Source: Odoribacter sp. (GTDB lineage Bacteria > Bacteroidota > Bacteroidia > Bacteroidales > Prolixibacteraceae). From it: a stretch of DNA of 64,000 bases. The stretch is taken from the NCBI GenBank assembly GCA_013824715.1, contig PNOH01000017.1, positions 1 to 64,000 on the forward strand, given 5' to 3'. The position numbers were made by a program, and so were the translations under genes. Of this stretch, positions 47,222-56,273 are shown one piece after another. Positions within the stretch are counted from its first letter, which is position 1, and each line of letters starts with the position of its first letter. The notes under the pieces were generated by a model. That model ran no database searches and was not told the DNA's origin. It saw nothing but the letters and a program-made list of their open reading frames with translations.

Positions 47222-47295
47222 ACCCAAAATAATTGATAACAATGACAACTTCAAGACAACAATGACAACCTAATGACTATTGAATGACATCCAAA
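47222..47295. repeat. Intergenic repeat, AATGACAAC class
   Basis: CAATGACAAC occurs twice 20 bp apart, followed by CTAATGAC, GAATGAC and AAATGATC. Related to the GTCATT array at 39247-39305 in inverse orientation. It lies between the restriction-modification gene and the broken GH5 gene. Confidence 0.55.
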
Positions 47296-47304
47296 TGATC
47301 ATGC

Positions 47305-48270
47305 CTATTTCTCCTTCTCTGCCTGTTTCCGCAGCAATTCACGGGTTTTAATGCCCGATTCCTTCAGGTCTTCTTCTTTCCAGTTTCCTTCGGAGGAAGC
47401 GGTGGTTTTGAGCATTGAGCAGGTCTCATTTTTGTCTGAAACCGACCACGAAATCAGGCTGACATCGTTTGCCGAACACCAATCAATCCAATTTTGCCAT
47501 TCGGTGTAATTGATCGGGCCATTTCCTGAAGCTTCCATACCGGCAGATTCGGAAATGAAAACCGGAATACCTTTCCCTATGGCGTAATCACAGCGGTCGC
47601 GAAGGAATTTACCGTGTGTTCCGGCGTAAAAATGACAAGTGTACATGATGTTATTGAAACCCTGAATGGGATCGTCGGCCACCAGGTGAATATCCTGGTC
47701 CCAATGTGGGCTTCCAACCAGAATGACATTATCCGGATCAATGGCACGGATGGTTTTGATCAGTTCGATGGAATAGTCTTTTACCTGTTGCCAGGTATCC
47801 TTTACCGGTTCGTTATAGAGCTCATAAATGATATGTGGGTTTTTACCGTACTTCTGTGCCATTTCAGTAAAAAATACTTTGGCAGCATCCAATTTCAGAG
47901 TGTGGCTGTGCCAGTCAATCAGCACGTAAATGTTGCTTTCGATGGCGCCCTGAATCACAGCTTACATCTTTTCTTTCGACCAGTCGGGTTTATCAATGTA
48001 ACCGCTTTTCGGATCAATTCCCATTGCAGCCCTAACTGCCGTACATTTCCAGTCGGTTGCCAGCCATTTGACCGATTCTTTGTTGTAAAATCGTGGCCAC
48101 CAGTTGTGCCATCCGTAGCTTACACCATTCAAAACTGTAATGTTTCCATGCTGGTCGGTTAACCTGGTCCCTTTGACCGATAGGTTGCCGTGTTTCTTTA
48201 CTGGCTGCGCCATTGTGGTTACCACAAACAACAGGAAAATAAAAGCGCTTAATAAAAGAATTTGTTTCAT
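47305..48270 (-). pseudogene. GH5 endoglucanase gene interrupted by one in-frame TAA
   Basis: Two frame-matched pieces make one GH5 (cellulase-type) protein of about 320 residues. Piece one (47962-48270) has the signal peptide and FLVNGVS-like start region (VLNGVSYGWHNWW), ending DWSKEKM. TAA at 47962-47964 follows, then the same frame continues AVIQGAIESNIYVLIDWHSH, ELYNEP (acid/base Glu), WDQDIH, CHFYAGTH and VFISESAGM (nucleophile Glu). There is no frameshift or deletion. The only change needed is one base. It lacks a T9SS domain. A restart at GTG 47958 would give a fragment without a signal peptide or the N-terminal barrel strands, hence inactive. Confidence 0.85.
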
Positions 48271-48284
48271 GTTTAGGTTTTATT

Positions 48285-51200
48285 TTATAGTTTGATCAGT
48301 TTTTCGTTTTGAATGAAGTTGTCGCCCTCCAGACGGATAATGTATTGGCCATTAGCCAGAAATATTAAATCAATCGATTGATTGTCATTGATCTGATCGT
48401 GTTTTAGTATTTGTCCGGGCATGGAAATAATGGTGTATTTCCGAACCTGATTTATACCGGAAATAAAGAGTTTGTCGCGGGTTGGGGTAGGATAGATATT
48501 CACCCTGTTTACGGATTCCGACTGATATATTCCTGAAGGAATTTCGCGGGTAACAGAAATAGTTCCCAAATTATATTCGGCATAGTCGAAGTAAATGCGC
48601 ATCACCTGAACGCCTTTAGATAGTGCAATCCCGGTTGTTTTTTTAGCAACAAATTTAGAATAGCTTCCGGTGGAGGCAACCGATTGCTGACCGGTTTTAT
48701 CCATTCCGTCAAATTCGAGGTGAAATTTTCCTAACCGGCCTGCTGTGGCAAACAGGATTTCGAAGGTGTAGTTTCCATCCTGAAGCACTTCAACGGTATA
48801 TTCGAGCCATTCGTCGGTGGCAATTCCGCCAATAGTTCCCTCCGGAAGCCTGAATTCAGTATCAACTCCCTGTTCCGGCCTGATCCCGTTGCCATCGTTA
48901 GTCTTGGTCTGATCGTGGTAACCCACTCCTTCGCCGCCCAAATCATAGTAAGTCGGGTTGATCGTACCGGGTATTTTAGCCGGATTTCCATCAGGATAAG
49001 CCACTTTGGCTTCCGAAGCTGAAATCGTGACCTGGCAGGTAACCGTGAAACCTCCGTCGTTGGTTTTTGCTGTAATTTCGACCGTTCCGCTTCTTGACGA
49101 AACAGCGGTAACCAGCCCGTTGGCATCTACAGTGGCTATTTTGGCATCTTCTGATGTCCAGATTATCTTCTGATCTTCGGCCAATGCCGGAAGCGGAAAA
49201 GCAATCAGTTTTTTTGTTTTTCCTGAAATCAGGTTCAGTTTTTTATCAGAAATAACTATGCCTGTTGCTTTTAGCCCGATAACAGGTTTTCCCCACCAGT
49301 AGTTTTTGGCGCGTGCATCGGTAATCAGGGTATCAATCGTCTCATTCAGTGTAATGTCGTCCCAGTCGCGCCAGTCAACCCAACCCGAACCAATATTTTC
49401 AAGGGTCTGGGCATTTTCCTTGAACCCATCCACCTCCTTGATGAACTCATTGCCCGGCAATTTGGATTTATGGTTGTAGAACCATTCCGTACACAATACG
49501 GGGTATTTGGCCATTAATGTTTTAACCGCCGAACTGCTGGTCGAATTGTACATGTGGTAAGCCACAGTGGTATGTTTCCAGTCAATTTGGTCTTTGTAGT
49601 TTTCCACTACATTCACAATTTCAGAAGTTATTCCGTTAAAACTGAACAACAGTACCTGCCGGTTTGGCGCGGCTGTCCTGATAATGTTATAAAGTTCGAG
49701 GTAGGAAGTTTTAAAAGCCGGTTTGAGGTAATCGGTCATGGTAAAGGTGGGTTCGTTGGCCGGTTCGTAGTAAACCAAATCGTTGTCTTTGTAACGAGGG
49801 GCCACTGCAGTCCAGAATTCTTTTTCAAGGGCAAACTGGTAGGTTTTATCGTATTCCTGCTGGGCGCCGACATTGTGAAAATTGATGATCAGGTTCATTC
49901 CAGTTGTGTTGGCATTGGCCACCACTTTGTCGAGGTGAGGCAATACTTCGCTCACCGTCCAGTTGTTGATACCCCTGTTTTTGTAATACGGATCAACCCA
50001 GCAAACGCGAATAGTATTGAATCCGTTGTTCTGAATGGTCTTCCAGTTTTCGATGTTTTCGGCATAAGCCACCGATTGGCTGAGCGATTTGCCCAAAACC
50101 ATCGGAGTTCCACGCATGATATTACCGTTTTTGTCTTTCAGGGTTCCGGCAATTGTATTTTCACCTGAATTGATTTTGACGGTCACTTCATTCAGGATCA
50201 CTTCGTCCAGAAAAAAATCTTCGGTTGATTTGCCGAGGTCGAATACAATCCGTGAGGATAAATCAGTTGGTTCTTTCATTTGAAATGTGAATGAAAAGGA
50301 CTTTCCTTCGGTTCCCAGGGTGAACGAATTGCCTCCGCTGTAACCGGTATAAGGCGAAATGCTCTTTCCGATATACGCGTTTATAGTTCGTTCAGCAGTT
50401 GACCTTGCCTTAAAACTGAGCAGGTACATTTTATCTTTTTCAATCTTAACATTGTTTTTTACCAGTTGAACGTGCCAGGTTTCGGCGCTGCCATTGTTAA
50501 TGATGATTTGCACTTCGTCGCTGGCCATCGTTTTGGTTGCATTTCCGGTTTGTTGGGTGTAAAGCTGCCAATCGGTGGTGCTTAGTTTAAATTCATCCTT
50601 GTAAACCGGACTTAAGATGGTTTCGCTGACCGGATACATCGGGTCGGTTACAAGCGCATCCAGCAAATCCTGACGGGCAGTTTTAGTTACAGGGTCATAA
50701 ATCCCGAAGCCTGCGCTAAACTCCCAATAGGCATAACTGAAGCCCAACTCCCCAAAATAGCGTGCCAGATAATTGGTCCACCGGATGCGTGAAGGCATAT
50801 CCGCTTTTTCGTAAGCCCCGAATTCGCCAATATGAACCGGCACATTGTATTTTTTACTGAAGGCAACCAGGGGGGCAAAATCATTTTGCATGGTCTGACG
50901 TTCGCCTTCCGTATTCAACCATTGGGTTCCCAGCCAGTTGTTGGCCTCAGTGCCGACCCAGCTTGCACCCTGATGGGTAAACGTGAAGGGATTATAGTAA
51001 TGAATGGTAGGAAAAATATATGGGTCAGCGGGCAATACCAGTTTCGATAAACCGCCAAGCCCTCCCCATTCGGCAGCGCCAATCATCACGTAACGTTTGG
51101 GATTGGTCAGCCTTATTTTTTGCAGGGCTTCCGGAAATAAAGTATTCCATACTTCAGCAGTAATTGAACTGTTGGGCTCGTTCAGGACTTCAAAGATCAG

Positions 51201-51641
51201 GCTGTCGGAATAATTTTTAAAGTATTCGGCTATTTGTGTCCACTGGCTGAGGAAACGTGCTTTTTGTCCGGAAACATCTGCAATCAGGGCATCGTGATGG
51301 TGCATGTTGATGATGGCGATCAGATGATTTTTCAACGCATCGTCAACCACTTGTTTAATTCGGGTGAAAAAGGTTTGAGTGATGAGGTAGGGTGGGGTGG
51401 CCGAACTTCGGGCGGCAGGTTCCCAGCGGATTGGAATTCGCACATGTTTGAAGCCCATTTGACTAATAATGCCAAAATATTCAGGTTTCCACGGATTGCC
51501 CCACTCTGTTTCGGTTGGGGCTTCAAACATGTTGCCCATGTTGACACCAATACCCAACTTTTTATTGAATTCGAAAGCCGGGGTTTGGGCAAAACTTTGT
51601 ATTGAAAAAAAGAGAATTAAAAGGGAAAAGGTTAGTTTCAT
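48285..51641 (-). CDS. T9SS-secreted bifunctional GH5-GH5 enzyme
   Basis: A 1118-residue protein: signal peptide (1-18); first GH5 domain, GH5_4-like (about 20-335; VNMGNMFEAP, acid/base VLNEPN about 153, nucleophile IGEFGAY about 272); a CBM4/9-like module (about 345-490); a second, divergent GH5-like barrel (about 495-790; YEPANEPTF about 630, CTEWFYN about 717); a Big2 domain (about 800-880); a CBM6-like module (about 890-1030); T9SS C-terminal domain. Two active sites on one chain suit cooperative cleavage of beta-glucan, xyloglucan or mannan. The C-terminal modules nearly duplicate those of the esterase at 41829-44228. Confidence 0.87.
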   Translation of the reverse strand: MKLTFSLLILFFSIQSFAQTPAFEFNKKLGIGVNMGNMFEAPTETEWGNPWKPEYFGIISQMGFKHVRIPIRWEPAARSSATPPYLITQTFFTRIKQVVDDALKNHLIAIINMHHHDALIADVSGQKARFLSQWTQIAEYFKNYSDSLIFEVLNEPNSSITAEVWNTLFPEALQKIRLTNPKRYVMIGAAEWGGLGGLSKLVLPADPYIFPTIHYYNPFTFTHQGASWVGTEANNWLGTQWLNTEGERQTMQNDFAPLVAFSKKYNVPVHIGEFGAYEKADMPSRIRWTNYLARYFGELGFSYAYWEFSAGFGIYDPVTKTARQDLLDALVTDPMYPVSETILSPVYKDEFKLSTTDWQLYTQQTGNATKTMASDEVQIIINNGSAETWHVQLVKNNVKIEKDKMYLLSFKARSTAERTINAYIGKSISPYTGYSGGNSFTLGTEGKSFSFTFQMKEPTDLSSRIVFDLGKSTEDFFLDEVILNEVTVKINSGENTIAGTLKDKNGNIMRGTPMVLGKSLSQSVAYAENIENWKTIQNNGFNTIRVCWVDPYYKNRGINNWTVSEVLPHLDKVVANANTTGMNLIINFHNVGAQQEYDKTYQFALEKEFWTAVAPRYKDNDLVYYEPANEPTFTMTDYLKPAFKTSYLELYNIIRTAAPNRQVLLFSFNGITSEIVNVVENYKDQIDWKHTTVAYHMYNSTSSSAVKTLMAKYPVLCTEWFYNHKSKLPGNEFIKEVDGFKENAQTLENIGSGWVDWRDWDDITLNETIDTLITDARAKNYWWGKPVIGLKATGIVISDKKLNLISGKTKKLIAFPLPALAEDQKIIWTSEDAKIATVDANGLVTAVSSRSGTVEITAKTNDGGFTVTCQVTISASEAKVAYPDGNPAKIPGTINPTYYDLGGEGVGYHDQTKTNDGNGIRPEQGVDTEFRLPEGTIGGIATDEWLEYTVEVLQDGNYTFEILFATAGRLGKFHLEFDGMDKTGQQSVASTGSYSKFVAKKTTGIALSKGVQVMRIYFDYAEYNLGTISVTREIPSGIYQSESVNRVNIYPTPTRDKLFISGINQVRKYTIISMPGQILKHDQINDNQSIDLIFLANGQYIIRLEGDNFIQNEKLIKL

Positions 51642-51677
51642 AGGTTCGGATTTAATCTGGTGCTGAATACTTTATAG

Positions 51678-51835
51678 CGGCAGAGCCGTAATATATTTGT
51701 AGATAAAAATCGAACTGAGGCTATTAAGGTGCAGCGCACCGTTACAGAACGATCAATTGTGCCAATATTTCGGTGCTCTGCACCTCCTTCCGTAATTCTT
51801 CTCATTCGCTACAAATATTAACAGTGCTCTGCACC
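51678..51835. repeat. REP-like cluster of four small palindromes
   Basis: Four hairpins with 3-nt loops: CGGC-AGA-GCCG (51678-51688), GGTGC-AGC-GCACC (51728-51740), GGTGC-TCT-GCACC (51772-51784), GTGC-TCT-GCAC (51824-51834). The second and third also form inverse arms of a larger palindrome (GGTGCAGCGCACCG against CGGTGCTCTGCACC). ATATTTGTAG and CTACAAATAT frame the inner part. It fills the gap between GH44 and the double GH5 gene. Confidence 0.7.
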
Positions 51836-51865
51836 TTGTGTGATATGTTTGTTTTTAAATTCCAG

Positions 51866-53770
51866 TTAGTATTTAATCAATTTAATGGTTTGTGTATGGC
51901 TGTTTGTTATGAGTTTGATGATGTAAAAGCTAACCGGATATCTGTCCAAATCTATTTCGATGCTATGATTTCCGGCATCAAATATGGTGTTGCTGATTGT
52001 CTTCATCAATTGTCCATTTGACTTGTTAATAGTAATGTCAACCGGGCTTTTTTCAGGAAGGGTAAAATCTAGGTTAACCTGATCGGTTGCCGGATTGGGA
52101 TATATTTTTGCTTTAAATCTGCCATTCTGTAATTTGGTTTCTGCTGATGTTGGTGCGGCTTTAAGAATGATGCTGTTGACTGAAAGTGGCGCCAGCTCGA
52201 CATTAATTTGGTTCAATGCTGCGGTTACTTCGGTTTTAATCAGGGCATTTTTAGTATGCGAAGTAAAAGTTTCGGTTGTTGTCAGATTTGAAAGTGAGTA
52301 CATACTGTAAGTGCGGTTTTGCAGAAGATATCCGGCGAAATTCAGGTTTACGGTACTCTTTGCTGTCTGAGACCGGTTTACAAGCACAACGGTCATCGAA
52401 TCGGCGGTTTCGTTAACTGTTGGGTAGGCCGAAATCAACACTTCATTTTGTGAAGCGGCCTGCACAAAGTTTTCCTGATTGTAGCGGCTGAACAAGTGAA
52501 GCGCTTCCCACATTCCAACTTTCCAACTCCAGGGGGTGAATATTGCCACACCTTGTTTCATAAATTCACCCATCGTTGAAGCATACCAAATGGCCTGTAC
52601 GTTTGGATTTGTCGAACCGATGTCTGTTTCGGTAACTCCGAAAGTAACTCCGTGATTAGCTCCTTTGTACTTAACCAGCCAATCGGAGCAGCGGCCCAAA
52701 ATATATTCCTTGTTGATGCTGGTATCCCATCCTCCATTAACGGTACGCACTCCATTGGCTCCCGGATAAACGTAGTTCCGGTCGAAATAAACCCGGTGCA
52801 ATTGAACGCAATTGGTGGCATCGGTTTCACCCGGATAAAAATGGATGTCGAGAACATCAAGCAATTTTATTCCTGAAGCTTTTTCTTCTTCGGCGATCCG
52901 CTTGATGAAAAACTCAAGCCATGGTTTACCTCCTGTAGTGCTTCCATCTCCCCAACGGTACCATTGCCATTCGTTGGCAGGCACTGGTCCAACGAGTTTG
53001 ATGTCGGGAAATTTAGCGCGGGCAGCCTTGGCAACCTTAAAATACAATTGCATAAATTCTTCGGCGGTACATTGGGTTTTCATTACATCATCGTGCGTTC
53101 CCGACCAGATTTCAGGCTCATTGTCCATGTTCCAATAGCGGATATTAGTTTTGTCGTAACCCAGTCCTTTCGGGCCAAACCACTTATCCAGAATGCTAAC
53201 GGTTGAATCAGCCGGCCAGTCCAACAGGTATAAGTTTGGATTGCCTTCAACCAATGCTTTGCTTCCCCCGGCAGTATTGACTTGTCCGCCGCCGGCCAGG
53301 TTTTGATTTACACCTGTCCACCATTTTGAACTGTTGTAAGCCCAATCGTTGAAATTATTTTTAGTATTTGCAGCAGTCTTTCCCAGCAACTGAAACGACC
53401 ACATACCCTGTACTCCCGGCATTTTATCCATCAAGTTTTTGGCCGCTGTATCCCAGTCGTTCAGGTAAACATTGTTATACCAGTCGGGGTGGCTTGAAAG
53501 TCTGTTTCTCCAATTATATTTGGTGCTGTTATTACCTCCGCCTTGCCTGACGAAACGCACTCCGGCTTCCTTTGCCCTGGTGATTTCGGCTGTTGTGCCT
53601 GAACTTAAATAGGTACTTTGCAGAACATTATTTTTACCATATATGAAAGGCGAAACCGGTTTTTGGCCTTTGGTCAGGTCAATATCAATGCGCACCGGAG
53701 TTTGTGCGATTCCTGTGTTTCCTGCAGTCAGGAGCAGAACTAATATTCTAATTACCGAAGTGAGCTTCAT
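51866..53770 (-). CDS. T9SS-secreted GH44 endoglucanase/xyloglucanase
   Basis: A 634-residue protein. Signal peptide (about 1-22). GH44 domain (about 25-540): TIM barrel with acid/base Glu in YWNMDNEPEIW (about 218) and nucleophile Glu in VTETDIGS (about 381), followed by the beta-sandwich typical of the family. T9SS sorting domain (about 555-634, KIYPNPATDQVNLDF). GH44 enzymes hydrolyse beta-1,4-glucan, xyloglucan and some mannan. It starts 3 bp after the stop of the upstream GH5 gene, so it is transcribed with it. Confidence 0.88.
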   Translation of the reverse strand: MKLTSVIRILVLLLTAGNTGIAQTPVRIDIDLTKGQKPVSPFIYGKNNVLQSTYLSSGTTAEITRAKEAGVRFVRQGGGNNSTKYNWRNRLSSHPDWYNNVYLNDWDTAAKNLMDKMPGVQGMWSFQLLGKTAANTKNNFNDWAYNSSKWWTGVNQNLAGGGQVNTAGGSKALVEGNPNLYLLDWPADSTVSILDKWFGPKGLGYDKTNIRYWNMDNEPEIWSGTHDDVMKTQCTAEEFMQLYFKVAKAARAKFPDIKLVGPVPANEWQWYRWGDGSTTGGKPWLEFFIKRIAEEEKASGIKLLDVLDIHFYPGETDATNCVQLHRVYFDRNYVYPGANGVRTVNGGWDTSINKEYILGRCSDWLVKYKGANHGVTFGVTETDIGSTNPNVQAIWYASTMGEFMKQGVAIFTPWSWKVGMWEALHLFSRYNQENFVQAASQNEVLISAYPTVNETADSMTVVLVNRSQTAKSTVNLNFAGYLLQNRTYSMYSLSNLTTTETFTSHTKNALIKTEVTAALNQINVELAPLSVNSIILKAAPTSAETKLQNGRFKAKIYPNPATDQVNLDFTLPEKSPVDITINKSNGQLMKTISNTIFDAGNHSIEIDLDRYPVSFYIIKLITNSHTQTIKLIKY

Positions 53771-53773
53771 ACT

Positions 53774-55774
53774 TTATTGAATGACGATTTTTTGACTGAA
53801 TTTTTGATCTCCTGAAATTACCTGAACGATATATATGCCGGAGCGAATATCCTGGGTTGAAATTTTGAAATTGAGTTCAGGATTCCTGACTATTTTAACT
53901 ACTGAACCAAGAATATTATAAATGGTACAAGTTTCAACAGGTTTATCCACGTTGGAATTTATGATCCACTCCTGTCCGGTTTGCATGATGGTGATTGGAT
54001 TTTCTGAAAGGATAGCCTGATTTCCAACCGGAATGATTCTTTGAAATTCCAGATAATCAATGTAAAACAATGGTTTGTCGATAAATGTCAGCCGCATAAT
54101 TTGAGTGCCGGTCTCCAGGTCCATTGAAAAACTGACCGTTTTGGTATTCACCCAACTGTAGGTGGTTGGAGCTTTAATAATTTCTGATTCAACGGCACCA
54201 ATTTTAACTCTAAAAGTTCCTTCACCAGCAAATGCCGCAATGCTGGCACTTATATCGTACGTTCCTTTTCTGGCTACATTGACGGTGTATTCGAGCCATT
54301 CACCGGGATAATTGTCTATCACAAAATACTTTTCGTTTCCCAGGTTATAAATGTCAACGGGCTCGTTTGGCCTAAGGGCGCCGGAAATGTTTTTCAGGTC
54401 GGAGTCATGGTAGGTCAGGCCTTCTTCGCCGATATCAAAATATTCGGCTTCAATCCTTCCGGGTATTTCGAGTGCCTTTCCAGTGAATAGTTCCCTTAAT
54501 ACCGGTGGTTTTGGGACATAAGTTGGCAGAAGAATCTTTTGAGGATATGAAAACAAGTCAAGACCGTTGTTGTAATGTGCAATTACCCGGTAAAAATATT
54601 CCTTGTTTTGGGGAAGGTTGAAATCACTGTATGAAATAGCATCACCTTTATAAGATGCAATTCTTTTAAAAGTTGTGGATGAAAGCCGCCGTTCAACATA
54701 TATGCTGTCGTAATCAGTTGCCTGATTAGTCCAGAAAAGCTTTACGATGGTATCCTGAAAGATGGACAACCTGGGCATTTTAGGCGAAAGTTCTGAGGAA
54801 TGGGTCAATATGTCTTTGATGTCATCGTCCCAGGTTCTTGCTGAACGGTTCATGATACGGAAATCGCCGCCATCGTCCCAGGCACACGAGGAGAATCCGA
54901 AACTGTGCGACAATTCCACGTAAGTTTTATAGTGCTTCATCCGCGAATTGTAATCGCATTTTTTTATCGAGCCAAATTCTCCGAGGAAAACCGGAATGTC
55001 ATTCTTAATTGACCAATCTTTAACGGTCTGAAATTTCGATTTTAGTGCGTTGATGTCGGAAAAGCTGCCCCAGATTCCCTGTCCTAGCAGGCCAAACGTA
55101 TAAGGGTCGTAGGAGTGAAAGGAACCGATGATGTATTTGTCGTTTGGTATGGCTGCTCCAAGCAGGCCATCGGAGCCGCCCCAATTGATACCCTGAAAAA
55201 TAACCAGCCGGGTAGGATTGGATTTACGGATAATGGACAGGATGCGCTGGTGAACATCGTCGGATTGGGCTTTGGTCATTTCAACCGGTTCGTTCATAAC
55301 CTCGAAGATTAACCTGTCGGGTTTATTTTTAAACTTTGTTGCCACCTGGCTCCAGATACTATCAAACCTGGCCCGGTTGACGGCGCTGGTATAACCGGTT
55401 TTGATCCAGTCGTCGTGATGTGAGTTGACTACGATGTAAAGTCCTTTCGATAGTCCCCAGTCGAGGATTTGTTCAACCCGTGTGAACCAGGTTTCATCAA
55501 TTTTATATGGAGAAGTAGTTCCGGTGTGTTTATCCCATCTTACCGGAATCCGGATGCAGTCGAATCCTTCTTTTTTGTACATATCGAACATGTACTCCTG
55601 AGTTGATGGGTTGCCCCATTCTCCTTCGCGGGGTGGTTCAAGGGTATTTCCCAGGTTAATGCCTTTCTTCATCTGGCTGATTGCATCTTTAGGGCTTAAC
55701 TGTGCCGAAACAAATGCTGGAATTGAAAATAGTAAAGTGAACAGGAAAAGGATTGGTTTTTTGTATTTGTACAT
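53774..55774 (-). CDS. T9SS-secreted GH5 endoglucanase (GH5_4-like) with CBM6-like module
   Basis: A 666-residue protein. Signal peptide (1-24). GH5 domain (about 28-340) with INLGNTLEPP, acid/base Glu in EVMNEPVEM (about 161), SFHSYDPYTF, and nucleophile Glu in LGEFGSI (about 266). A short fibronectin-like linker, a CBM6-like domain (about 445-575; IEAEYFDIGEEG) and a T9SS domain follow. Likely cuts beta-1,4-glucan, xyloglucan or mannan outside the cell. First gene of the GH5-GH44 unit; its promoter holds the 33-bp element shared with the 1321-residue protein gene. Confidence 0.9.
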   Translation of the reverse strand: MYKYKKPILFLFTLLFSIPAFVSAQLSPKDAISQMKKGINLGNTLEPPREGEWGNPSTQEYMFDMYKKEGFDCIRIPVRWDKHTGTTSPYKIDETWFTRVEQILDWGLSKGLYIVVNSHHDDWIKTGYTSAVNRARFDSIWSQVATKFKNKPDRLIFEVMNEPVEMTKAQSDDVHQRILSIIRKSNPTRLVIFQGINWGGSDGLLGAAIPNDKYIIGSFHSYDPYTFGLLGQGIWGSFSDINALKSKFQTVKDWSIKNDIPVFLGEFGSIKKCDYNSRMKHYKTYVELSHSFGFSSCAWDDGGDFRIMNRSARTWDDDIKDILTHSSELSPKMPRLSIFQDTIVKLFWTNQATDYDSIYVERRLSSTTFKRIASYKGDAISYSDFNLPQNKEYFYRVIAHYNNGLDLFSYPQKILLPTYVPKPPVLRELFTGKALEIPGRIEAEYFDIGEEGLTYHDSDLKNISGALRPNEPVDIYNLGNEKYFVIDNYPGEWLEYTVNVARKGTYDISASIAAFAGEGTFRVKIGAVESEIIKAPTTYSWVNTKTVSFSMDLETGTQIMRLTFIDKPLFYIDYLEFQRIIPVGNQAILSENPITIMQTGQEWIINSNVDKPVETCTIYNILGSVVKIVRNPELNFKISTQDIRSGIYIVQVISGDQKFSQKIVIQ

Positions 55775-55791
55775 ATTCAGGTTTTATCCTT

Positions 55792-55799
55792 CAAATTTA
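55792..55799 (-). promoter_or_regulatory. -7 promoter box TAAATTTG of the GH5 gene
   Basis: Minus-strand TAAATTTG matches TAnnTTTG and lies 17 bp upstream of the ATG. No -33 box at the expected place, as expected for an activator-dependent promoter. The shared element begins 37 bp further upstream. Confidence 0.6.
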
Positions 55800-55836
55800 C
55801 TTTCAAATTCGTGCAATGGCTATTTATAGCGGAAAG

Positions 55837-55869
55837 AAGAATGTAACGATTCCTTCAAGAGTGAAAGAA
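55837..55869 (-). promoter_or_regulatory. Shared 33-bp upstream element (copy 1)
   Basis: On the minus strand it reads TTCTTTCA, three or so free bases, TTGAA, then CGTTACATTCTT. It matches copy 2 (60316-60348) at 26 of 33 positions and stands at exactly the same distance (37 bp) from a TAnnTTTG box. The TTTCA/TGAAA part is an inverted repeat. Candidate activator site for the GH5-GH44 genes. Confidence 0.65.
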
Positions 55870-56225
55870 TTCGACCAATGAGCCGGATAATTAATGAGAT
55901 TCAGGTTCTATAACGGATGGGTTGGGCATTAAAATTTATCATTGCACAACTTCTAAAATCTGGGTTATGGCAAGATGAATTTTTTTGAACCCTTATTTGG
56001 AAGGGAAACCTGAGTAGTACTATGAGGTGAAAGAATATTTAACCTTATTCCCTAATTGAATTACAGATCGATTAATAAGGTTTGAAAAAAGGAGGATTAT
56101 GCTTTCTACAGAGGTTAATTAGATTAAAATAAGGTTTTTCTTAGCACGACATTTATTTCCTTTGCGTCAATAAAAATTCTTACCCACGCCAAACGTCATA
56201 GACCAAATTTCAGGATAAGACAAAA

Positions 56226-56255
56226 AAATAAGGGCCCGGTTAAAGGCCCTTATTT
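56226..56255 (-). terminator. Terminator of the 1321-residue protein gene
   Basis: An 11-bp perfect stem (AAATAAGGGCC with GGCCCTTATTT) around an 8-nt loop, followed on the minus strand by a T-rich stretch. It is 19 bp past the stop codon of the large lamin-tail gene. Confidence 0.85.
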
Positions 56256-56273
56256 ATCGAATCATTTAGTTGG

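Larger units (their letters stand above)
55775..56225. other. Intergenic region with promoter of the GH5-GH44 unit
   Basis: About 450 bp without a gene. The right-to-left promoter of the GH5 gene (boxes at 55792-55799 and 55837-55869) lies at the left. Further right AACCTTATT (56041-56049) is inverted at 56074-56082, and AATAAGGTT occurs again at 56128-56136; meaning unknown. Confidence 0.45.

Noticed and set aside
47305-47958. 3' GH5 piece as a separate functional gene from GTG 47958
   Set aside because: It lacks a signal peptide and the first barrel strands, has no start context, and continues exactly in the frame of the upstream piece.
47962-47964. TAA in the GH5 gene as a recoded or read-through codon
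   Set aside because: No recoding structure or unusual tRNA is visible, and all other genes in the window use TAA as a normal stop. A nonsense change is simpler.
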